41,387 bases of DNA, from NCBI GenBank assembly GCA_947630505.1, contig CANRHV010000019.1:1-41387 (forward strand), given 5' to 3'. The DNA is from an uncultured Monoglobus sp. (GTDB lineage Bacteria; Bacillota; Clostridia; Monoglobales; Monoglobaceae). Below are positions 36,623 through 41,387 of the stretch, piece by piece. The notes below the pieces were generated by a model. It saw only the letters and a list, made by a program, of their open reading frames with translations. It did not search any database and was not told the DNA's origin. Position 1 is the stretch's first letter. Each line of letters opens with the position of its first letter. Both the position numbers and the translations under genes were made by a program.

Positions 36623-38462
36623 ATTTGTTGATGATCACGGTTTGAGACGCGTCGTCCCAGTCAACTTGGCAGTCAAACGCCTCGCTTACGGCTCTGACGG
36701 GGACCAAGGTGCGGTCGCCTATCAGGCGGGCCGGCACGTCGAGGAGGGGGGTTCGTATATTTTCCGCCACGAGCGAATCTATGTAGTTCGGCAGCCGGTC
36801 AGGGTCAGTCTCCCTGCTCATAAGCATCGCGGCGATGTGCGGATCAAGCAAACCCATGCTGTCTATGATCATATAAGGGCAGTCGATTTTTACGTATATT
36901 GTTTTGCCGTACCTTGCGGCGATGGCGGTCCGATATGCGCTGTCCCAATCAACATAGGCTCCCAGCGCTTCAAATATCTTGCGCATCGGGACCAGAACGC
37001 GGTCGCTTTCCATAACCGGATTCTGGTCAAAGATGAGCTTTTCGCCGTTCACCGTGACGCTTATCGTCTGCGCCGCGGGCGCTGTGGGAGCCGAGGTTGT
37101 TGTCGGCGTTGCGGGCATGTATTCGGGCTCGCCGCCGAACCGTATCGCTCCGCCTCTCTTGTAGAACGTGTAGCTCTTTTCGCTGCCCGAGGCGGATATT
37201 TTAAGAGAATGCTCACCGTCCGCGAGGGCCGTTATGTCAAGATTGTATATATACGGTATTTGGTTTGCCGAGTGCTTCCACGTGCCGTCGATATAATAAT
37301 TAACGGTAATGTTCGGATTCTTGGGCATATATGCCAATGTGTACAGCCTTACAAGACCGTCCTTTGCGGCGAGAGTTCCCGCGTTGTTGGCGGGCCGGAA
37401 CACGAAGTCCGCCGTGTCGCTCGCGCTGTGGAGATACGCGTCGCATTGAGCCGCTTCTTTAAATATGTCACTCGCGTAGGAATAACCGGAGATCGGATAT
37501 CTTACGGCCTCATCCGGTCTGTCGATATTGAAGTAATTTATCATTTTTATCTGGGGGTATTTCATAATAACGCTCCACAGCATGTTTCTCAGTCTCGGAG
37601 CCACCCAGCTTTCCTCGACCGGGCCGTGGTTTGTGGCGGTTGTCACTCCGCCCTCGCTTATCATAACAGGCTTTTGGATGTTGTTATCGCTCATGAATTT
37701 TAATATCGGCTTAACGCGGTTTGTCGCCCATGCGTAATCTCCGGTCATAAAATACACGCTGTCTTTATAGGTCGTGTTTGGGTTACCCTGAAAATATCTG
37801 AGACTGTAGCAGCTGACGCCTACCCAATCCACATATTCGTCGCCGGGATAATAGTATTCAAAGGGTCTGTCAAGAGAGCCCAAGTCAATGGGCGACCATA
37901 CCATTGCAAAGTTCGGGTACTCGTGAACCACATTGGCAACGGCTCTGAAGGTGTCGACATATCTTGTCGGATCATCTCCTATGCCATCAGTGTTCATCTC
38001 GTTGGCAAAGCGGATAAACATGGGCTTGTTATAAGAACTCAGGGTATTTAAAACATTGCGCACATGATCAATATCTACCATGTCCAGGCTGTGTATTGTC
38101 CAGCCCACCATCGTTACCACGTCGTCATTTTCTATCATTTGATTCGCGGGATAATACAAGTCGGGCTGATTCATGTTGTCAATATATGTCAGGTATGAAC
38201 TCAGGGGTCTGAATTCATCCGATGTTTCGGCTATCATACCCAAATAGGCTCCGCTGCGCGGTTCCAGACGCGCGCCGTAATATGGGGCGTGGTCGGAAGT
38301 TGCCTCGGCGTACAGCTCAAAGTCGGTCTCGTTTACCATATTCTCTTTTTCTCGCAGAAGAGCGCCCCAGTCGGGTTCGGGGAATCTGAACGCGAAGGCC
38401 GGCGCGGCGCAAAGAAGCGTTATGCTCATCAGCAGCATCGCCGCGATAATCTTTTTCTTCAA
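36621..38462 (-). CDS. Secreted GH26-like glycoside hydrolase with C-terminal stalk (copper amine oxidase N) domains
   Basis: 613 residues from a TTG at 38462, chosen because GAGGTG lies 6 bases upstream and the start then gives a clean signal peptide (KKK, hydrophobic core, APAFA). An upstream in-frame ATG at 38516 overlaps the -10 box. The GH26-like barrel spans about 40-350. FIRFANEMN holds the likely acid/base Glu, YYPGDEYVDWVGVSCYS is the typical strand, and MISEGG holds the likely nucleophile Glu. A sugar-binding-like beta stretch follows (about 365-450), then stalk domains (about 475-613; VLVPMRKIFEALGAYVDWDSA, TLVPVRAVSEAFDCQVDWDD). GH26 enzymes cut beta-mannan or mixed-linkage glucan; the substrate here is not readable. 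Confidence 0.88.
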   Translation of the reverse strand: MKKKIIAAMLLMSITLLCAAPAFAFRFPEPDWGALLREKENMVNETDFELYAEATSDHAPYYGARLEPRSGAYLGMIAETSDEFRPLSSYLTYIDNMNQPDLYYPANQMIENDDVVTMVGWTIHSLDMVDIDHVRNVLNTLSSYNKPMFIRFANEMNTDGIGDDPTRYVDTFRAVANVVHEYPNFAMVWSPIDLGSLDRPFEYYYPGDEYVDWVGVSCYSLRYFQGNPNTTYKDSVYFMTGDYAWATNRVKPILKFMSDNNIQKPVMISEGGVTTATNHGPVEESWVAPRLRNMLWSVIMKYPQIKMINYFNIDRPDEAVRYPISGYSYASDIFKEAAQCDAYLHSASDTADFVFRPANNAGTLAAKDGLVRLYTLAYMPKNPNITVNYYIDGTWKHSANQIPYIYNLDITALADGEHSLKISASGSEKSYTFYKRGGAIRFGGEPEYMPATPTTTSAPTAPAAQTISVTVNGEKLIFDQNPVMESDRVLVPMRKIFEALGAYVDWDSAYRTAIAARYGKTIYVKIDCPYMIIDSMGLLDPHIAAMLMSRETDPDRLPNYIDSLVAENIRTPLLDVPARLIGDRTLVPVRAVSEAFDCQVDWDDASQTVIINK

Positions 38463-38501
38463 TTTGATCACCTCATAATTTTTTGTTTTGCTTTTCAAAA
38501 C

Positions 38502-38530
38502 ATTATACACTAACATTCGTATGATTGCAA
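38502..38530 (-). promoter_or_regulatory. Sigma-A promoter of the GH26-like gene
   Basis: On the minus strand TTGCAA (38530-38525), 17-base spacer, TATAAT (38507-38502). It supports the TTG start at 38462 over the upstream ATG at 38516. Confidence 0.75.
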
Positions 38531-38587
38531 GGATTTTTTATTGTTTGGCGAATTAATTATAAAATTGGTTATATGTTAAAAAATAAC

Positions 38588-38616
38588 TTGTAATATATAT
38601 TAATATATGTTAGAAT
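38588..38616 (+). promoter_or_regulatory. Probable promoter of the CaCA exchanger gene
   Basis: TTGTAA (38588-38593), 17-base AT-only-rich spacer, TAGAAT (38611-38616), about 42 bases ahead of the ATG. Confidence 0.6.
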
Positions 38617-38658
38617 AATAATAGAATAATATGCAATCTGCTGAAACGGAGGAAGATT

Positions 38659-39624
38659 ATGGGAAATATTTTAATGTATGTATGGCTTTTGGTGGGCTTT
38701 GTGCTGCTCATCAAGGGCGCGGATTTTTTTGTGGACGGCACATCATCGATCGCGAGGCTGCTTAAGGTTCCGAGCATTGTGGTCGGCCTAACCATTGTCG
38801 CTATGGGTACAAGCGCGCCCGAGATGGCGGTGTCGGTGTCCGCGGCGCTCAAGGGCAGCAACGATATAGTTATCAGCAACGTGCTGGGCTCCAATCTGTT
38901 TAATCTTCTGGTTGTCGCCGGCGCCTGCGCCGTGATAAAAAATCTGCCCGTATCGAAAGACTTGAAAAATCGCGATTTTCCGTTTTCTATCATTGTGGGT
39001 CTGATCCTTATGCTGTTCATAGTTGACAGCCTGTTTTTGGGCGGCGGAGATTTCGTGATCGGCAGGATCGAGGGAACAATACTGTTCGCCTTGCTTATCG
39101 CTTATCTGATATATCTGGTGTTCGCGGCTCTGAAAAACAGGACCGAGGGCGGCGAGGATATCAAGGTCATGTCGCCTCTTAAAAGTATTATTTTCACGAT
39201 AATAGGAATCGCGGGAATCGTTATCGGCGGCGATATGACCGTTGACGCGGCTACCGATATAGCAAAAGCCTTCGGCCTCAGCGACGTTATCATAGGCCTC
39301 ACGATACTGGCGGTCGGCACGTCCCTGCCCGAGCTGGTGACCTCGCTTGTCGCCACCCGCAAGGGAGAGAACGATCTGGCGATGGGCAACGTTATAGGCT
39401 CGAATATTTTCAACATTTTGGGCGTCGCGGGACTTTCGGGAGCCATCAGCCCGTATAAAGTCGGAAGTCTCTCGGTTATCGACCTTTGTCTGTTCTTGGG
39501 TTTCAGCGTTATCGTGTACATAGTGGTTCGGGCGCGGAACAAGATCGAGCGGCTGCCCGGAATCTGCATGGTGCTGATGTACGCGGCGTATATGGTGTAC
39601 GCGGTCATGAGAGAGATCATGTAA
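38659..39624 (+). CDS. Calcium/sodium antiporter, CaCA family (YrbG-like)
   Basis: 321 residues, about ten transmembrane helices with an internal duplication. The two alpha repeats are plain: GTSAPEMAVSVSAALKGS then NVLGSNLFN (about 50-83), and GTSLPELVTSLVATRKGEND then NVIGSNIFN (about 220-252); they hold the ion-binding acidic and Asn residues. It exchanges Ca2+ (or Na+/K+) across the membrane; direction and ion are inferred from family. GGAGGAAG precedes the ATG. A small membrane protein gene begins 13 bases after its stop. Confidence 0.95.
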   Translation: MGNILMYVWLLVGFVLLIKGADFFVDGTSSIARLLKVPSIVVGLTIVAMGTSAPEMAVSVSAALKGSNDIVISNVLGSNLFNLLVVAGACAVIKNLPVSKDLKNRDFPFSIIVGLILMLFIVDSLFLGGGDFVIGRIEGTILFALLIAYLIYLVFAALKNRTEGGEDIKVMSPLKSIIFTIIGIAGIVIGGDMTVDAATDIAKAFGLSDVIIGLTILAVGTSLPELVTSLVATRKGENDLAMGNVIGSNIFNILGVAGLSGAISPYKVGSLSVIDLCLFLGFSVIVYIVVRARNKIERLPGICMVLMYAAYMVYAVMREIM

Positions 39625-39637
39625 AAAGAGGTGCCTT

Positions 39638-39820
39638 ATGAAAAGAAAAACATTTTATATAATAGCGGCGGTATGGTTCGCGCTGCTGATAATAGTGGTG
39701 GCGGGCAGCTTTTTGCCCGGGGTCGACGCGGCGCTCAGAGAGGAAGTGCGCAAGTACGTGGGCTACGTTATTGTGGTCGGCGCGCTGTGCCTGATCCTGA
39801 TCCGCAGGAAGGTTAAATAA
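39638..39820 (+). CDS. Small two-helix membrane protein of unknown function
   Basis: 60 residues: MKRK, a hydrophobic helix (about 5-26), a short polar loop (LREEVRKYVG), a second helix (about 42-55) and RRKVK. An ATG with GAGGTG 7 bases upstream and the 13-base gap to the exchanger gene support translation. The basic ends suggest both termini are cytosolic. A competing frame from 39631 has no helix and no site and is rejected. Could be an exchanger partner; no family recognised. Confidence 0.65.
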   Translation: MKRKTFYIIAAVWFALLIIVVAGSFLPGVDAALREEVRKYVGYVIVVGALCLILIRRKVK

Positions 39821-39828
39821 AAAATTTT

Positions 39829-39853
39829 GCGGCGCGGTTTTTAACCGCGCCGC
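39829..39853 (+). terminator. GC-rich hairpin after the exchanger operon
   Basis: GCGGCGCGGTT (39829-39839) and AACCGCGCCGC (39843-39853) form a perfect 11-bp stem with loop TTT. The following TGTTATG is a poor T-run, so efficiency is uncertain. Confidence 0.6.
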
Positions 39854-39863
39854 TGTTATGTTG

Positions 39864-40085
39864 CCTCCTCCCGGGAGGAGGTGGAAACGTAGGTACCGGG
39901 AAACAGTAACTAGGGACTAGGACCCCCTCAGTCGGGCCTTGCCCGACAGCTCCCCCCAAGGGGCGCCACGGGCGGCAGATTGCCGCCCCTACAGGTTTCA
40001 TCACAATGTAGGGGCGGATATTATCCGCCCGTTTTTAATGAATTCATTGGTTTTATGCGGGACGCCGGGGTCGTCGTCCCCTACG
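39864..40085. repeat. Cluster of nested palindromic repeats related to the 9.4-kb element
   Basis: Fills most of the 290-base gap before the flavoprotein gene. It contains CCTCCTCCCGGGAGGAGG (39864-39881, a perfect 18-bp palindrome), the 18-mer AGTAACTAGGGACTAGGA (39905-39922) shared with 9446-9463, and GTCGGGC-CTT-GCCCGAC (39931-39947). It also has GGGCGGCA-GAT-TGCCGCCC (39970-39988) and GGGCGGAT-ATT-ATCCGCCC (40012-40030). CCGCCCCTACA (39983-39993) also pairs with TGTAGGGGCGG (40007-40017), an alternative fold. No ORF here is credible. Likely a mosaic of dispersed repeats. Confidence 0.8.
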
Positions 40086-40110
40086 ACAGATTTTTACGCA
40101 AATAATATTC

Positions 40111-41280
40111 TTATTTTACTAATGCGTCCGCAAGAGCGTTTAACGCTTCCACCGTTTCGGGCTTCATGGACGACTTGACGGTCACGATCGGCTCGATGAT
40201 CTCGATGCCTTTGAGGCTTTCCATGGCGGCTTTGATTTTTTGTCCCGCCGAGGGAGCCCAGGTTCCGTTTTCGATTATGCCGACCTTGCGGTTCCTGTAG
40301 GTCTTTGCGATCAGATGGTGGATAAATTCGTCCGCCGGAGTGAAGATGCCGCCGTCGTATGTGGGAGAGGCGATAACCAGACGGTCGTAGCGGAACGCGT
40401 CCTCAACGCACTCGGCCCAGTCGTCGCGCGCCAGATCGGCGATCGAGACTTTTTCCGCGCCCTTTTCTTTGAGCAGCTCCGCCAGCTTTTCGGCGGCCTT
40501 TTTTGTGTTTCCGTAGATCGAGGCGTAGGCGATAAACACGCCGCGGCTCTCGGGCTCGTATTTGCTCCAGGTGTCGTAAAGGCCGATGTAGTGGTCGAGA
40601 TCCTCTTTGAGGATCGGGCCGTGGAGCGGGCAGATGATCCCGATGTCGAGGGCGGCCGCCTTTTTAAGCAGCGCCTGCACCTGCGCGCCGTATTTGCCGA
40701 CTATGTTGAAGTAGTAGCGTCTGGCCTCGCAGTCCCAGTCCTCGTCGGTGTCGAGCGCGCCGAACTTGCCGAAACCGTCGGCGGCGAACAGAATTTTCTC
40801 CGAGCTCTCGTAGGTCACCATGACCTCGGGCCAGTGTACCATCGGCGCCATAACGAAGGTCAGAGTGTGGCTGCCGAGCTCAAGGGTGTCGCCCTCTTTT
40901 ACAACGACCTTGCGGTCCTCGATATCAATATCAAAAAATTGGTCGATCATAACAAAGGTCTTGGCGTTGCCCACGATCTTCATATCGGGGTATTTTTCCG
41001 CGGCGGCCTTGATGCTCGCCGAGTGGTCGGGCTCCATGTGCTGGACAACCAGATAGTCGGGGGATTTGCCGCCCAAAACCTCATTGAGATTTCCGAGCCA
41101 CTCATCGCACGCGCGCTTGTCTACCGTGTCCATGACCGCGATCTTTTCGTCCAAGATAACATAGGAGTTATATGCCACTCCGTTGGGGATTATATACTGA
41201 CCCTCAAACAGATCAAGATCGTAATCCTGAACGCCGACATATTTGACCGAGTCGGTCACAATAATATCACTGTATTTCAT
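40111..41280 (-). CDS. FprA-family A-type flavoprotein (flavodiiron oxidase)
   Basis: 389 residues. The N-terminal metallo-beta-lactamase-like domain (1-240) carries a full diiron site: H81, E83, D85 (HMEPDH), H149 (MVHWPE), D168 (ADGFG) and H220 (CPLHG). The C-terminal flavodoxin domain (about 246-389) starts VFIAYASIYGNTKKAAEKL, the FMN phosphate loop, with SPTYDGG and GTWAPSAG around the flavin. Such enzymes reduce O2 to water or NO to N2O in anaerobes, taking electrons from rubredoxin; none is encoded in view. GGAGGTG precedes the ATG. It stands alone and is expressed toward the repeat cluster. Confidence 0.96.
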   Translation of the reverse strand: MKYSDIIVTDSVKYVGVQDYDLDLFEGQYIIPNGVAYNSYVILDEKIAVMDTVDKRACDEWLGNLNEVLGGKSPDYLVVQHMEPDHSASIKAAAEKYPDMKIVGNAKTFVMIDQFFDIDIEDRKVVVKEGDTLELGSHTLTFVMAPMVHWPEVMVTYESSEKILFAADGFGKFGALDTDEDWDCEARRYYFNIVGKYGAQVQALLKKAAALDIGIICPLHGPILKEDLDHYIGLYDTWSKYEPESRGVFIAYASIYGNTKKAAEKLAELLKEKGAEKVSIADLARDDWAECVEDAFRYDRLVIASPTYDGGIFTPADEFIHHLIAKTYRNRKVGIIENGTWAPSAGQKIKAAMESLKGIEIIEPIVTVKSSMKPETVEALNALADALVK

Positions 41281-41315
41281 AAAATATGCACCTCCAAAAA
41301 ATTCTTTTTTTTAGC

Positions 41316-41362
41316 CATGAGCAAAACTCCGAAAAGTACGTTTTTACGTGGGTTTACTCATG
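41316..41362 (-). promoter_or_regulatory. Inverted repeat in the leader of the flavoprotein gene
   Basis: CATGAGCAAAAC (41316-41327) and GTTTACTCATG (41352-41362) form an imperfect stem enclosing ACGTTTTTACGT (41338-41349). It lies 36-82 bases upstream of the ATG and could be an operator or an RNA leader. No clear promoter could be picked before the window ends. Confidence 0.45.
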
Positions 41363-41387
41363 TTAAATTTTTTCTTATCACTCCATA

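Noticed and set aside
36642-37703. 353-codon frame antisense to the GH26-like gene
   Set aside because: Shadow of a gene with clear barrel and stalk motifs; Arg/Val/His-rich without family features.
39939-40178. 79-codon ORF in the repeat cluster
   Set aside because: Lies in nested palindromes and overlaps the flavoprotein gene; no site, no family.

Overview
The window looks like chromosome of an anaerobic, Gram-positive-type member of class Clostridia (uncultured-gut-Firmicute style). The evidence is a canonical S10-spc-alpha ribosomal operon with zinc-type S14, zinc-type L24 and L36 and a zinc-lid adenylate kinase. Pyruvate phosphate dikinase, S-layer-homology (SLH) surface proteins, stalk-domain exoproteins, an FprA-type diiron flavoprotein and strong AGGAGG ribosome binding sites with consensus sigma-A promoters agree with this. 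Genus cannot be given from sequence alone.

Layout. 1-1604 is the C-terminal part of ppdK, closed by a bidirectional terminator. 1650-2556 (minus) is a compact three-gene cassette, DUF3791-like / DUF3990 (probable ADP-ribosyltransferase fold) / DUF3791-like, resembling a toxin-antitoxin unit. 2752-4725 is a secreted GHL10 (DUF187) glycoside hydrolase with three SLH modules, and 5020-7536 is glycogen phosphorylase. 7574-9205 (minus) is a secreted protein with four stalk-like repeats. 9339-9540 is a large imperfect palindrome that shares an exact 18-base core with a second repeat near 39.9 kb. 9687-12076 is a polar amino-acid ABC transporter (binding lipoprotein, permease, ATPase).

12176-29801 is the translation superoperon: promoter and 5' leader, rpsJ-rplCDWB-rpsS-rplV-rpsC-rplP-rpmC-rpsQ-rplNXE-rpsN-rpsH-rplFR-rpsE-rpmD-rplO-secY-adk-map-KOW protein-infA, then a CapA-like lipoprotein gene inserted before rpmJ, then a fresh promoter and rpmJ-rpsMKD-rpoA-rplQ with a strong terminator. 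Ribosome assembly, protein export (SecY), nucleotide balance (Adk), N-terminal maturation (Map) and RNA polymerase alpha are thus expressed together.

29800-35393 (minus) is a visibly more AT-rich block with a secreted subtilase and a 1376-residue SLH/InlB-repeat surface protein. 35601-36612 (plus) holds tandem operator-like repeats, a small XRE regulator, a decayed hicA toxin gene and an intact hicB antitoxin gene. 36621-38462 (minus) is a GH26-like secreted protein with a C-terminal stalk domain. 38659-39820 is a CaCA cation exchanger with a small two-helix membrane protein. A repeat cluster follows at 39864-40085, and the window ends with an FprA flavoprotein gene (minus).

Themes: a core housekeeping operon flanked by cell-envelope and surface-polymer genes, two small toxin-antitoxin-like loci, and two related structured intergenic repeats. 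The best candidates for something under-described are the DUF3791/DUF3990/DUF3791 cassette, the shared-core palindromic repeats, the CapA insertion in the translation operon and the tandem 20-bp operator.
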